DNA from: Bacillus sp. IITD106
GTDB taxonomy: Bacteria; Bacillota; Bacilli; Bacillales; Bacillaceae_C
DNA: 64,000 nucleotides
NCBI RefSeq assembly: GCF_019459225.1
Contig: NZ_JAIAZY010000020.1
Coordinates: 1 to 64,000 of the forward strand
Reading direction: 5' to 3'
Shown here: positions 28,460 to 37,314 of the stretch, piece by piece
Layout: the number at the start of each line of letters is the position of its first letter
How positions within the stretch are numbered: the first letter of the stretch is position 1
The notes under the pieces: generated by a model
Seen by the model: only the letters and a program-made list of their open reading frames with translations
Told to the model about the DNA's origin: nothing
Database searches by the model: none
Program-made: the position numbers and the translations under genes

Positions 28460-28657
28460 TCAATAACTTCGAATTTTTTGGGGGTAGCGTAAAAGTAGAA
28501 CGGCACCTAACATCGTTAATACTCCCCCTAATAGCAACGCATTATAACTTCCAGTAGACGTATTTGGAAGCTTATTGACCATTTTCGGCTCAATGATTGT
28601 ATTGTTCATGGCGATACTAGGAAAAGGCGGGAAGGGGTTCCCGCCTTTTTGTTGACA
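28460..28657 (-). other. In-frame LPNTS sorting signal behind the tasA stop
   Basis: Directly after the tasA TAA (28658-28660) the same reading frame stays open for 65 codons. It encodes a Pro-rich linker (NPFPPFP), then LPNTS, a hydrophobic stretch of about 20 residues (YNALLLGGVLTMLGAVLLL) and a basic end (RYPQKIR), i.e. a complete cell-wall sorting signal. LPNTS resembles class-D sortase motifs (LPDTS of B. subtilis YhcR, LPNTA in the B. cereus group). The first ATG (28609) has no ribosome site, so it is probably not translated alone. It is either a relic of a longer TasA or a readthrough extension. Confidence 0.7.
28622..28650 (-). terminator. Hairpin after the tasA stop
   Basis: AAGGCGGGAA, a short CCCC-type loop and TTCCCGCCTT form a strong stem two codons after the tasA stop. 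On the minus strand only TTTT follows, so it may be a leaky terminator. It lies inside the in-frame extension encoding the LPNTS signal. Confidence 0.7.
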
Positions 28658-29257
28658 TTATTTTCTTTCGCCAGCTGTTTGTTTTGCATCGAATGTCCAA
28701 GTTAGTTTCAGACTTGCATTTTGGAATTCATTTTGATTCTGGCCATTATCTACAAATTCAAATTGTACTGCCAGCTTGTCTTTAGTCCCAGCCTTTAACC
28801 CACTTTTCTCAGCAAAAATTGAATGGCTCAAATTTTTAACCGCATCCGGGCTCATGTTTTTAAGCTCATGTAGGGTTTTACTTACAATGACATTGCTTGG
28901 AAGTAATACTCCGCTTTTATCTTCATTACGTAAGAAATTAACCTTTATATGTTTACCAAGATCTCCTTCGCCTAGATTTGCACCACTAACTGTATAATCA
29001 GTAGTCAATATTACAGATGAAATATCAAGAGTCCCGTTATTTTCCAACTGAAATGTACGAGGCATCCAATCCCCTGGTTTAATATTGCTCACATCGATAA
29101 TTGTTGTTGGATTTACCGCTAAATCTAATGTACCCGCTGCAAATGTGTTATTTGTCGCTTCCACATCATTAAAGTAAGCAAACGTTCCCCCTCCGACTAA
29201 CGATAATCCTAGTGCTGCCGATGCCAATCCTAAACCTAATTTCTTTTTGATACTCAT
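28658..29257 (-). CDS. tasA: TasA/CalY-family biofilm fibre protein
   Basis: 199 aa, camelysin/TasA family. SipW-type signal peptide: basic start, hydrophobic LGLASAALGLSLVGGG and cleavage region TFAYFNDVEAT. The mature part has NNTFAAGTLDLAV, NIKPGDWMPRTFQLEN and a C-terminal LTWTFDAKQT, as in TasA and CalY. TasA assembles the protein fibres of the biofilm matrix. It is last in the tapA-sipW-tasA operon. It has the short length of CalY (about 197 aa) rather than B. subtilis TasA (261 aa). The reading frame continues after the stop into a sorting signal. Confidence 0.93.
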   Translation of the reverse strand: MSIKKKLGLGLASAALGLSLVGGGTFAYFNDVEATNNTFAAGTLDLAVNPTTIIDVSNIKPGDWMPRTFQLENNGTLDISSVILTTDYTVSGANLGEGDLGKHIKVNFLRNEDKSGVLLPSNVIVSKTLHELKNMSPDAVKNLSHSIFAEKSGLKAGTKDKLAVQFEFVDNGQNQNEFQNASLKLTWTFDAKQTAGERK

Positions 29258-29337
29258 TTCATTTTTCCTCCCTTACCCTTTTTGGGTATGTATATTTTTT
29301 TATATTGATCCTTGCGTTTGCAAGGAGACCAACCGTA

Positions 29338-29916
29338 TTAAGCTGATTTTTCTTCGATGTCTTTTTTATTTGTGTTTACTTCTAATTCTCTGAGCGCTGC
29401 CATAATGCTGAACCCTGCATAACCAAGCAAGAAGATGCCGGGGGCAATCAGTAAAATGGCACTGCCTTCTTTCGACTGGGCTATGTTTATGAAATATCCT
29501 ACATAAGGGATTGTGAAATTCGCATATTTCGCTGCGACATTGTCGGATAAAACTAGGTCCATGTCGGCAGCATTATTGTTATCCCCTTTTGTTTCATACA
29601 TGACATTGTCTCCACTCTCCTTTACCCCAATGATGCGGTGGGTGATTAAGGTTTTTTCATCAGCCATAAAAGTAATGATGTCGCCTTCTTTGAGTGCCAT
29701 TTTTTCTTTAGAATTCAAAGGTTTTACAGCTATGACTGATCCTGTCATGAAGGTAGGCTCCATTGACCCTGATAAAACTGTTTTAAGCTGGTAGCCAAAG
29801 GCTTGTGGTTCCCCTCCTGATGCTTTGGATGAAACAACTAGGAAGGCCATGACAAGTAAATTAATAAATAAAATTGCTGTTATGACATTGCTGATGATTT
29901 TTAATACTTTTTTCAT
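29338..29916 (-). CDS. sipW: ER-type signal peptidase I SipW
   Basis: 192 aa. The catalytic serine lies in TVLSGSMEPTFMTGS and the ER-type catalytic histidine (in place of lysine) in TLITHRIIGV; TKGDNNNAADMD is the third conserved box. Transmembrane segments are at the N-terminus (VITAILFINLLVMAFLVV) and C-terminus. SipW processes TapA and TasA in B. subtilis. It lies 12 bases after tapA and 80 before tasA. Confidence 0.95.
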   Translation of the reverse strand: MKKVLKIISNVITAILFINLLVMAFLVVSSKASGGEPQAFGYQLKTVLSGSMEPTFMTGSVIAVKPLNSKEKMALKEGDIITFMADEKTLITHRIIGVKESGDNVMYETKGDNNNAADMDLVLSDNVAAKYANFTIPYVGYFINIAQSKEGSAILLIAPGIFLLGYAGFSIMAALRELEVNTNKKDIEEKSA

Positions 29917-29928
29917 CTCTCCACCTGC

Positions 29929-30693
29929 CTATTTTTCACTATTTTCATTTTCCTCGGAAGGTATATCATCTTTAACCATTTTTTCTTCCTGAACTTCCGA
30001 AGTATTTATATTCTTTTCTTCCTCAACATCGCTTTGAGAATTTTGCTCTTTCTTAATTGGTTCCTCGGAATTTTCCTCTCGAACAGGTTCGATATTAGTT
30101 TCCCGTGTTACTGCTTCATCCTGCTTTTCGGTTTCAACTTGTTTTTCTATACTTTCAACCTTTTTCTTTGATAGATTTACAGTTATTTCTTTGCTCCAAA
30201 GTTCGCCTACGCCAGGATGACGTTTATGCTGATAAGCTTTAAACATATATTTTCCTGTTTTATCCGGTGTAAAGGTAAGGTTTATCTCCTCTCCCTTTTT
30301 CAAAGGTTTAAAAGTAAGATTTTTAGTTATCACTGTCCCTTGTTTCGGATTTCCTTTTTCAATGAAATAGATTTCATATAATCCATCTGTTTTCATATCC
30401 TCGCCGTGATTCTTAATAATGGCCGAGATTTCTTGGCCATCAAAACTTGCACTTGAAAATTTTAAAGAACTCTTATCCCATTCTCCATGCTGTTCATTAT
30501 CAGAATCCTCAGTCTCCCAAATTCCAGCTTGGATCGTTCCTGTCAAAGTCACGCTGTTTGAAAAAAATGCATTTGTTTTTCCGGTAAAGGTGGCTGCTAT
30601 TCCAACGCATAAATACAATACAGCCGCTAGCCTTAAAAGAATGTTTACAAACCGGTTCTTCCTTCTATATTTCTTTACACGTTGAAATCGTAT
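29929..30693 (-). CDS. tapA: TasA anchoring/assembly protein TapA
   Basis: About 254 aa. A basic N-terminus and membrane segment (LLRLAAVLYLCVGIAATFTG) are followed by NAFFSNSVTLTG, a SipW-type cleavage region. A beta-rich domain (TFKPLKKGEEINLTFTPD, FKAYQHKRHPGVGELWSKEI) and a long Glu/Lys-rich tail as in B. subtilis TapA follow. The start is odd: AAAGGAGG (30701-30708) places translation at ATA, 30693. The first canonical start (TTG at 30618) would delete the basic N-terminus. TapA nucleates and anchors TasA fibres. Confidence 0.85.
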   Translation of the reverse strand: MRFQRVKKYRRKNRFVNILLRLAAVLYLCVGIAATFTGKTNAFFSNSVTLTGTIQAGIWETEDSDNEQHGEWDKSSLKFSSASFDGQEISAIIKNHGEDMKTDGLYEIYFIEKGNPKQGTVITKNLTFKPLKKGEEINLTFTPDKTGKYMFKAYQHKRHPGVGELWSKEITVNLSKKKVESIEKQVETEKQDEAVTRETNIEPVREENSEEPIKKEQNSQSDVEEEKNINTSEVQEEKMVKDDIPSEENENSEK

Positions 30694-30716
30694 CGGAATT
30701 CCTCCTTTACCTTCAT

Positions 30717-30769
30717 GTTCTTTATTGTGTTTATTTTGTTCTTTTTAAAGAACTATCGATTTGAGTATA
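30717..30769 (-). promoter_or_regulatory. tapA promoter with SinR operator boxes
   Basis: A -10 TATACT (30764-30769, minus strand) with a TTTCAT-like -35 sixteen bases upstream starts the tapA operon. Just downstream lies GTTCTTT TT AAAGAAC (30738-30753), a perfect inverted pair of SinR boxes, and another GTTCTTT at 30717-30723. The placement over the transcription start is what repression by SinR would need. Confidence 0.75.
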
Positions 30770-30820
30770 GGACAAAAGTATTGAAATGAAAAACTTCAAA
30801 ATCCTTCGTATTTTCTTTAT

Positions 30821-30827
30821 AAAGAAC
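30821..30827 (-). promoter_or_regulatory. Upstream SinR-type box
   Basis: GTTCTTT on the minus strand, inside TTCTTTATAAAGAA dyad sequence, about 50 bases upstream of the tapA -10. Confidence 0.5.
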
Positions 30828-30895
30828 AAATATCTCCTTTTATCTCTCCTTTCCTCAAAATTCCTCATTATTTCATCTTTTATAACGAATTTTAT

Positions 30896-30902
30896 GTTCT
30901 TT
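30896..30902 (+). promoter_or_regulatory. Distal SinR-type box
   Basis: GTTCTTT on the plus strand about 130 bases upstream of the tapA -10; B. subtilis SinR also binds several scattered boxes at this operon. Confidence 0.4.
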
Positions 30903-30925
30903 ATTGAGAAAAACAAAAAATAAAA

Positions 30926-30952
30926 AAGCTGCCCTTGTTTAAGGACAACTTC
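30926..30952 (-). terminator. Terminator of the YkuE-like gene
   Basis: On the minus strand AAGTTGTCCTT, AAAC and AAGGGCAGCTT are followed by TTTTATTT. Confidence 0.7.
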
Positions 30953-30964
30953 TTGTAGATTCTT

Positions 30965-31801
30965 TTAATTTGAATTTTTCAAAGTGACCAATACGATTTC
31001 TGGTCTATTAAAGATTCGATACGGTATTAGGCTATTTCCTAACCCACGGCTTACAACCATTTTCGTTTTTCCTTTTTCATGCATTCCGGAAGTAAATTTA
31101 GGAAACCATCCTTGGCCTGGCGCAATTAGTCCACCAATCCCCGGAATACGTACCTGTCCTCCATGAGCGTGGCCAGTAAAAACAAGATCTATTTCTTTAT
31201 CCACATATACATCGAATACTTCAGGTCTATGGGAAAGGAGTAGTTTGAAAGAATCATTCTTCCAATCTATTGCCTGCTCCAACTCTTCTTCAATAATCTC
31301 TTCTGGCGGATAAATCGCATTTATCAATGGATCTTGAACACCTGCAATAAGAAGTTCTTCTCCCTCCCTCTCAATGACGGCGGACTCGTCCATCAAGACG
31401 TGAACTCCTAGATCTTTCAACGACTGAGTTATTTCATTAATTTTATTGACGGCAACTTCGTGGTTGCCAGTTACATAGAATACTTGCGTAAATGGAGTGA
31501 TTTGCTCTACGAAGTCCAAACTGTTCTGCAGATCATATCGATTGCTGTCAATGAAATCCCCTGTTAAAAAAACAAAATCCGGATTCAATTTTTGCACTTT
31601 TTGAACGAGCCGAGATTGTTTTTCTCCAAATGTAGCATCGTGCAAATCCGAGATTTGAACAATTTTGAGACCATCAAATGCCTTGGGAATACGCTCCGAT
31701 TGCACTTCGTACCTAGAAATTTGCAACCATTCGTTGTTTATGTATAAAAAAGCCCATATAAAAGCAATAAGTAAAATTAATTTTAGGAGTTTTCGTTTCA
31801 T
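30965..31801 (-). CDS. Metallophosphoesterase, YkuE/YaeI type
   Basis: 278 aa with an N-terminal membrane anchor (LLKLILLIAFIWAFLYI) and a calcineurin-like phosphoesterase domain: QISDLHDATFG, LTGDFID, YVTGNHE, LLSHRPE and FTGHAHGGQVRIPG. Relatives act on UDP-diacylglucosamine-like or other cell-wall/lipid phosphoesters; YkuE of B. subtilis is a Tat-exported wall protein. ATG at 31801 has GAGAGG nine bases upstream; the longer reading from 31876 lacks a site. Confidence 0.9.
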   Translation of the reverse strand: MKRKLLKLILLIAFIWAFLYINNEWLQISRYEVQSERIPKAFDGLKIVQISDLHDATFGEKQSRLVQKVQKLNPDFVFLTGDFIDSNRYDLQNSLDFVEQITPFTQVFYVTGNHEVAVNKINEITQSLKDLGVHVLMDESAVIEREGEELLIAGVQDPLINAIYPPEEIIEEELEQAIDWKNDSFKLLLSHRPEVFDVYVDKEIDLVFTGHAHGGQVRIPGIGGLIAPGQGWFPKFTSGMHEKGKTKMVVSRGLGNSLIPYRIFNRPEIVLVTLKNSN

Positions 31802-31877
31802 CAACTTGATCCTCTCGGGATAATAAATATAAATCCATAATAACATTATATTTCTATGAAAAAATATCCATGACAAA

Positions 31878-31912
31878 AAAACAAGCCCTTCTCTTCTAAG
31901 AGAAGGGCCACT
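31878..31912 (-). terminator. Terminator of the 31917-32192 gene
   Basis: On the minus strand GCCCTTCTCTT, AGAA and GAGAAGGGC are followed by TTGTTTTTTT. Confidence 0.8.
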
Positions 31913-31916
31913 CCTG

Positions 31917-32192
31917 TTATTGCTGTTCTTTTTCGTTATAGTAATCTACCGCATACATCGCGCCTTCGCCAACCATTCGCGTATCGCCTAAATCGTGGGG
32001 GTCGGGATTCCCCGCTTTTTCCAAAAGGTCTTCGCAAGCACTAGGGTTTTTTTCACATAAAAAGTCTACTACTTTTTCTTTAACCGTTTGACAAAGCTTC
32101 ATCACTTTCTCCCTATTCTCCTGCTTCAATAAATAGGAAGCCCCGGCAATTCCTAGTCCTAACCATAATAGTGGATTGATATTTTTAGACAT
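31917..32192 (-). CDS. Small hypothetical protein with N-terminal anchor
   Basis: 91 aa. A hydrophobic N-terminus (NPLLWLGLGIAGASYLL) is followed by a charged helix and a Cys-containing region (MKLCQTVKEK, VVDFLCEKNPSACEDLL). GGAGGC precedes the ATG and a strong terminator follows. I do not recognise the family. It is downstream of trpA but separated by ~60 bases without a visible terminator. Confidence 0.75.
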   Translation of the reverse strand: MSKNINPLLWLGLGIAGASYLLKQENREKVMKLCQTVKEKVVDFLCEKNPSACEDLLEKAGNPDPHDLGDTRMVGEGAMYAVDYYNEKEQQ

Positions 32193-32254
32193 TAGAAGTT
32201 GCCTCCTTTTTTAGCTTTGCATAGTATTTACCCACTATTTTAAGCAAAAAAACA

Positions 32255-33046
32255 TTACGATTTAATTACGCTTTTTTTAGAGGCCGCAATCATATTTTTT
32301 ATTTCTTCTCTTTCGCCTTTGAATAAAAGATCGACAATTTTGCTGCCGACAATCACCCCATCGCAATATTCACCTAATTCTCTTACCTTTTCCGGAGATG
32401 ATACTCCAAATCCGGCAAGCACTGGAACAGATGAGTATTCTTTTAGCTGCTTTAAATAGGAAGCTAATCCATCCTCGTACTCGTTTCTAACTCCTGTCGT
32501 TCCTTTAACCGTAACCGCATATAGAAAGCCTTCTGTTTTTTTAGCAATTTGCTCAATTCTGTTTCGTGGGCTCGTTGGTGCTACTAAATGGATTAAAGCA
32601 AGTTCATACTTGGAAAAAATAGGAGTAACCATTTCGTCTTCCTCAAAAGGTAAATCAGGAATAATTAAACCGTCCACTCCGACTTCCTCGCAGCGCTTGG
32701 CAAACCTTTCAATTCCATATGAAAAAATCAAGTTAAAATATGTCATCAAAACGATTGGAATCTGCCTTTCTTCTTTCCAATCCAGTAGGCTTTCAAGCAC
32801 TCCTTCCAATGTCGTTCCGTTTGCCAAGGACCTTAATCCAGCTTCTTGAATGACTGGGCCATCTGCAACTGGATCGGAAAAAGGAATTCCAAGCTCCACT
32901 ACGGTAGCACCGCTTTTTTCTAAAAATAAAATTTGCTCCTTTAAATTTTCAATTCCGCCGTCACCAGCCATAATATATGGAACAAACGCCTTATCGCCTT
33001 TATCCAATACAGCTTTAAAAGCCGCATCGATTTTCGCTTTACCCAT
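32255..33046 (-). CDS. trpA: Tryptophan synthase alpha subunit
   Basis: 263 aa TIM barrel. Catalytic Glu in [19 protein letters not shown] and catalytic Asp in [21 protein letters not shown] and [10 protein letters not shown] are also conserved. It cleaves indole-3-glycerol phosphate and passes indole to TrpB. ATG at 33046 has GGAGGTG seven bases upstream and overlaps the end of trpB by eight bases. Confidence 0.97.
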   Translation of the reverse strand: MGKAKIDAAFKAVLDKGDKAFVPYIMAGDGGIENLKEQILFLEKSGATVVELGIPFSDPVADGPVIQEAGLRSLANGTTLEGVLESLLDWKEERQIPIVLMTYFNLIFSYGIERFAKRCEEVGVDGLIIPDLPFEEDEMVTPIFSKYELALIHLVAPTSPRNRIEQIAKKTEGFLYAVTVKGTTGVRNEYEDGLASYLKQLKEYSSVPVLAGFGVSSPEKVRELGEYCDGVIVGSKIVDLLFKGEREEIKNMIAASKKSVIKS

Positions 33047-34253
33047 TAATAGCACCTCCAATTGCCTCTCTCACGGCTTCCACATCTTTGTCTCCACGAC
33101 CGGATAAGCAGATGACAAGCGTTTCGGATTCGTTCATTTCTTTCGCAAGTTTCATCGCATATGCAACTGCATGCGAACTTTCTAAAGCTGGAATAATTCC
33201 TTCTGTTTTAGCAAGCATTTGAAAAGCTGCCAATGCTTCTTGATCTGTTGCAGATATATAGGTGACACGACCTGAATCTTTTAAAAAGGCATGTTCAGGA
33301 CCTACCCCAGGATAATCTAAACCTGCGGAAATAGAATGGGCACTTTGAATTTGACCATGTTCATCTTGTAGAAGATACGTAAGTGTACCGTGTAGGACTC
33401 CAGCTTTTCCATCGGTCAAAACAGCTGCGTGTTTACCTGTTTCTATTCCGGAGCCGGCCGCCTCTACTCCATAAATTTTTACTTCCTCATCTTCTATAAA
33501 AGGATAAAACATGCCCATTGCGTTGCTTCCGCCCCCAATACATGCGACAACTGCATCTGGAAGCTTGCCTTCTTGCTCAAGCATTTGTTTTTTCGTCTCA
33601 GTGCCGATAACACTTTGGAAATCACGGACGATTCTTGGAAATGGATGAGGGCCTACAACCGAACCAAGAATATAATGAGTATCCTCAACATTTGTTACCC
33701 AATAGCGAAGTGCTTCATTAACAGCATCCTTTAACGTTCCGCTTCCTTGGGAAACACTTCGAACTTCGGCACCTAAAAGCTCCATTCTGAACACATTCAA
33801 TTGTTGGCGACGAATATCTTCTTCTCCCATAAATACGATACAATCTAATCCAAGTAAGGCACAAACAGTCGCTGTCGCCACACCGTGTTGACCAGCTCCC
33901 GTTTCCGCAACAACCTTCTTTTTGCCCATGCGCAGAGTTAATAGCGCCTGACCAATCGTATTATTGATTTTGTGGGCACCCGTATGGTTCAAGTCTTCAC
34001 GTTTTAAATAAATCTTCGGTCCGCCTGCCAGTTTTGTAAGATTTTCTGCAAAATATAGCGGTGTTTCTCTACCAATATATTGTTTTAAATAATGACCCAT
34101 TTCTTTTTGAAATACTGGATCAGCAATCGCTTTTTCATATTCTTCTTCTAATTCCAATACGGCTGTCATTAATGTTTCTGGAACAAACCTGCCTCCGAAC
34201 CCGCCGTATCTTCCTTTTACATCAGGTGATGTGTAAACTGCCAATGTCTTCAC
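33039..34253 (-). CDS. trpB: Tryptophan synthase beta subunit
   Basis: 404 aa PLP enzyme. The PLP lysine lies in [18 protein letters not shown], the Gly-rich phosphate loop is [13 protein letters not shown], and [13 protein letters not shown] is the catalytic Glu region. It condenses indole with serine. It overlaps the trpC-F fusion by 32 bases. Confidence 0.97.
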   Translation of the reverse strand: MKTLAVYTSPDVKGRYGGFGGRFVPETLMTAVLELEEEYEKAIADPVFQKEMGHYLKQYIGRETPLYFAENLTKLAGGPKIYLKREDLNHTGAHKINNTIGQALLTLRMGKKKVVAETGAGQHGVATATVCALLGLDCIVFMGEEDIRRQQLNVFRMELLGAEVRSVSQGSGTLKDAVNEALRYWVTNVEDTHYILGSVVGPHPFPRIVRDFQSVIGTETKKQMLEQEGKLPDAVVACIGGGSNAMGMFYPFIEDEEVKIYGVEAAGSGIETGKHAAVLTDGKAGVLHGTLTYLLQDEHGQIQSAHSISAGLDYPGVGPEHAFLKDSGRVTYISATDQEALAAFQMLAKTEGIIPALESSHAVAYAMKLAKEMNESETLVICLSGRGDKDVEAVREAIGGAING

Positions 34254-35649
34254 GCTCCTCTAATTTTGCTTCTGCTAAAAATTGTTGTATTTTATTCACA
34301 TCTTTTACTCCGTTTGTTTCAACGCCACTCGATACGTCGACAATGGCTGGCTTAACTGTTGAGATTGCCTTTTTTACATTTTCCCGATCAAGTCCGCCTG
34401 CTAAAATGATTTTTTCTCGCGGAATGTCTAAATGTTCAAGAAGGCTCCAATCAAATGGAATTCCACTTCCTCCACGATATTTTACTCCCGGACTATCTAA
34501 TAAAAAATAGCAGCAATCGTATTTTGCTAGTTTGTTTAAGTCATCTTTTTCTTTTATTGAAAAAGCTTTAATCACAGGATACGGCAAACTCTTGCAAAAT
34601 TCCGGAGACTCGTCCCCATGCAGCTGAATGTACCCAAGATTGGCTGTTTCCGCTATATGAATAATATTTTCATATGATTCGTTGACAAAAACACCAACTG
34701 TTTCTACATGACGCGGCACTTTTTCAATAATTTGTGCTGCTTTTTCAGGGGATATTTTTCTTTTACTTTCCGCAAAAACAAATCCTAAAAAATCGGCACC
34801 AGCATCACTTGCAGCAGCTGCAGCTTCCTCTGACATAATGCCGCATATTTTTACCTTCAATTTTTTCACCGCCTTAGTAAGGGGGATGCGAATATCATTC
34901 ATGGTCTCGGCGATATTCGGGGACCTCATCAATGTCTCTCCAACTAAAATCGCTTTAGCACCTGCTGCTTCAACTTGTTCTACATCTTCTTTTGTTCGGA
35001 TGCCACTTTCACTTACAAGCACGCAATCTGCATCTTTCAGAACGGATGCCACACGCTCAGTCACAGTCAAATCCACTTCGAACGTTTTTAAATTACGATT
35101 ATTGATTCCGATAATGCGGGCTCCTATTCGTAAAGCCATCTCTGCTTCTTTTTCATCATGAACTTCAAATAAAACATCCAAATCCCTGGATCTTGCATAA
35201 TTGTATAGCTCGCGGAGCCTCTCTTCTGGAAGTGCGGCGGCAATGAGAAGGATAACGCTTGCCCCGTGATCCCTCGCGACATCAATTTGCACCTCATCAA
35301 TCATAAAGTCCTTGCAAAGTAATGGTAGGTCTACTGCTTCTGATACAGCGGAAAGATCTGCCATCGACCCTTTAAAAAATTTCTGATCTGTCAAAACTGA
35401 AATGGCGTTAGCTCCCGCTTGTGCATAAGCTTTAGCCTGAGCGACAGGATCGACTCCATCATTGATGACACCTTTTGATGGCGAGGCTCTCTTCACTTCT
35501 GCAATGACGCCAATATTCTCTAAATTTCTAAAGCTTTCATATAAAGAAGGTCGTCTTTTTTCGTTTACCGATTGTTGGACACTATAGATTACTTTCAACT
35601 CTTGGACTTCTACTTTTTTCTGTTCAATAATTTTATCTAAAATCGTCAA
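34222..35649 (-). CDS. trpCF: Fused indole-3-glycerol-phosphate synthase/PRA isomerase
   Basis: 475 aa from TTG at 35649 (AAGGAG nine bases upstream; two bases before it trpD ends). Residues ~1-263 are TrpC ([57 protein letters not shown]). Residues ~264-475 are TrpF ([48 protein letters not shown]). In B. subtilis these are two genes. At the joint, AAGGCGGTG stands six bases before a TTG (34860) at the normal TrpF start, so separate TrpF might also be made. Confidence 0.92.
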   Translation of the reverse strand: MTILDKIIEQKKVEVQELKVIYSVQQSVNEKRRPSLYESFRNLENIGVIAEVKRASPSKGVINDGVDPVAQAKAYAQAGANAISVLTDQKFFKGSMADLSAVSEAVDLPLLCKDFMIDEVQIDVARDHGASVILLIAAALPEERLRELYNYARSRDLDVLFEVHDEKEAEMALRIGARIIGINNRNLKTFEVDLTVTERVASVLKDADCVLVSESGIRTKEDVEQVEAAGAKAILVGETLMRSPNIAETMNDIRIPLTKAVKKLKVKICGIMSEEAAAAASDAGADFLGFVFAESKRKISPEKAAQIIEKVPRHVETVGVFVNESYENIIHIAETANLGYIQLHGDESPEFCKSLPYPVIKAFSIKEKDDLNKLAKYDCCYFLLDSPGVKYRGGSGIPFDWSLLEHLDIPREKIILAGGLDRENVKKAISTVKPAIVDVSSGVETNGVKDVNKIQQFLAEAKLEEREDIGSLHIT

Positions 35650-35650
35650 T

Positions 35651-36676
35651 TTATAGCACTCCTTGCTTCGTATGCTGACTTCTTTCAATCAGGTATTCTA
35701 ATTTGGCTAAAGCGGCTCCGGAATCAATGCTCTCTTTTGCCTTTTCAATTCCTTCTTGAATGGAGTCGACTTTTCCATTCGCAAAAATCCCAATTCCTGC
35801 ATTTAAAAGAACCGTGTCACGGAAAGGACCATCATCACCACGAAGAACACTCATCATAATATGGGCATTTCGTTCGGCATCCCCACCCATAATTTCTTCA
35901 TTAGAATAGGTTGGGAGACCGACATGTTCGGGACGTAATGTAATGGAGGTCAAGTTTCCATTTTCAAGGATAGTGAGATGATTTTCACCCGAAAGTGAAC
36001 CTTCATCAAGAAATCCCGCTCCATTAATAACAACTGCTCTTTTTCTACCGAGCTGCTTTAAAACTTCCCCCATCAGCTTCAATTTATCGCGTCGATAGAT
36101 TCCCAACAACTGCGTATCCAATTCGACTGGATTTGTCAAAGGGCCAATTAAATTAAAAATCGTCGGTACCCTTAGGTCACGCCTTACTTTCATGACTGCT
36201 TTCATCGCTGGATGAACATGAGGGGCGAATAAAAACGTAATCCCATTTTCAGCAAGAAGTTCCTCCGTTTCTTCGGGTCTATTATCAAGTGAGACTCCTA
36301 AATACTCCAGTACATCCGCACTACCCGTTTGACTCGAAACACTTCTATTCCCGTGTTTCGCAACCTTTATCCCTGCGCCAGCTATGACAAAAGCGGATGT
36401 GGTACTAATGTTGAAACTGCTTGAACCATCGCCACCTGTTCCGCAATTATCCATTACACTGTCCTTCATAGATAAAATTGCTGGTGATTTTTCACGCAAC
36501 GCATGGACCAACCCAGCAATTTCATCTGCAGTCTCACCTTTTAAAGCAAGCAGTCCAAGTAGTGCCCCTGCTTCACTTTCAGAAATCTCACCGGAAAATA
36601 ACTTCCTTGCCGCATCAGTCATTTCACTCATCGTCAAATGTTCGCCGCTCATCAATTTTTGTAAATATAGTTTCAT
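35651..36676 (-). CDS. trpD: Anthranilate phosphoribosyltransferase
   Basis: 341 aa. PRPP site: DNCGTGGDGSSSFNISTTSA; anthranilate site around KHGNRSVSSQTGSADVLE; NLIGPLTNPVELDTQLLGIY is also conserved. ATG at 36676 has GAGAGGAG upstream and gives the normal family length. It is the first gene of the operon behind two T-boxes. trpE and trpG are not in this operon. Confidence 0.97.
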   Translation of the reverse strand: MKLYLQKLMSGEHLTMSEMTDAARKLFSGEISESEAGALLGLLALKGETADEIAGLVHALREKSPAILSMKDSVMDNCGTGGDGSSSFNISTTSAFVIAGAGIKVAKHGNRSVSSQTGSADVLEYLGVSLDNRPEETEELLAENGITFLFAPHVHPAMKAVMKVRRDLRVPTIFNLIGPLTNPVELDTQLLGIYRRDKLKLMGEVLKQLGRKRAVVINGAGFLDEGSLSGENHLTILENGNLTSITLRPEHVGLPTYSNEEIMGGDAERNAHIMMSVLRGDDGPFRDTVLLNAGIGIFANGKVDSIQEGIEKAKESIDSGAALAKLEYLIERSQHTKQGVL

Positions 36677-36703
36677 GTTTATACTCCTCTCTAAAATGAA
36701 TAT

Positions 36704-36992
36704 AAAAAAGCCCTCTGCAAACACAATTTGATTTTGTGTTAACAGAGGGCGAATCGTCCGCGGTGCCACCTCTATTGAAGACTTTTGATCTTCATCTCAT
36801 CAAGTACGGGACATGGAAAAGTGGAAGCGCCTTGAATAGTCCGATACTTTATCCTTTTAACGGTGGAAACCGGATTTCCCTACTTTTGATTCAGAAAATC
36901 TCTCTTAAGCCCATTCCACAAGGTCGATCGTACCGGATTTCCACCATCACCGGCTCTCTATTTACGTCGTTCCAAGTGTACTCCTCTTAATC
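36704..36992 (-). promoter_or_regulatory. T-box riboswitch 2 (tryptophan)
   Basis: Stem I shows the AG bulge (AGAGAGCCGGTGATGG) and, on its 3' side, GGAATGGGC, i.e. specifier codon TGG (36911-36913). The T-box is AGAGGTGGCACCGCGGAC (36756-36773), whose TGGC should bind the ACCA-adjacent end NCCA of uncharged tRNA-Trp. A strong terminator follows (36704-36750: GCCCTCTG...CAGAGGGC then TTTTTT). It is the second of two in tandem. Confidence 0.93.
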
Positions 36993-37023
36993 AACGATTT
37001 ACAATTTTCTTTTAAAAAAATAC

Positions 37024-37290
37024 AAAAAGGGCCCTCATCCAAAGGACGAGGAACCCGTGGTACCACCTTTATTTAGCCAAAAATCAGCTCTCTTAACAGC
37101 AACAAGCATTTTGCTTATTACCTGTCTTACTAACGCAAAGACGTACGCGCCAAAGCCTACTTACTTTTTGAAAAGTTTCGGTTTGGTGGCTCAGAAGCCC
37201 ATTCACCATTTCTGCACACTGGTTTGCACCGACCACCAGCTCTCTATAGTGCGACAAAACAGCTACTACTCTTCGTCACTGCCTGAAATA
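37024..37290 (-). promoter_or_regulatory. T-box riboswitch 1 (tryptophan)
   Basis: Stem I has AGAGAGCTGGTGGTCGGTG with AAACCAG in the distal loop and GTGAATGGGC giving specifier TGG (37199-37201). The T-box AAGGTGGTACCACGGG is at 37054-37070, followed by a terminator (GGTTCCTCGTCC / GGATGAGGGCCC, then TTTTT, 37024-37055). It stands directly upstream of the second T-box, so readthrough into trpD needs both to sense uncharged tRNA-Trp. Confidence 0.93.
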
Positions 37291-37314
37291 TTCATTAAGT
37301 TTGAATTATTTATC

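Noticed and set aside
28622-28650. Hairpin after tasA as a fully efficient terminator
   Set aside because: Only four T follow the stem on the transcribed strand, and an ordered coding signal continues behind it, so complete termination is not certain. It is kept as a possible leaky terminator.
30731-30916. 61-aa minus-strand ORF upstream of tapA
   Set aside because: It overlaps the tapA promoter and SinR boxes, and its product is a Phe/Ile/Lys-rich reading of A/T-rich DNA.
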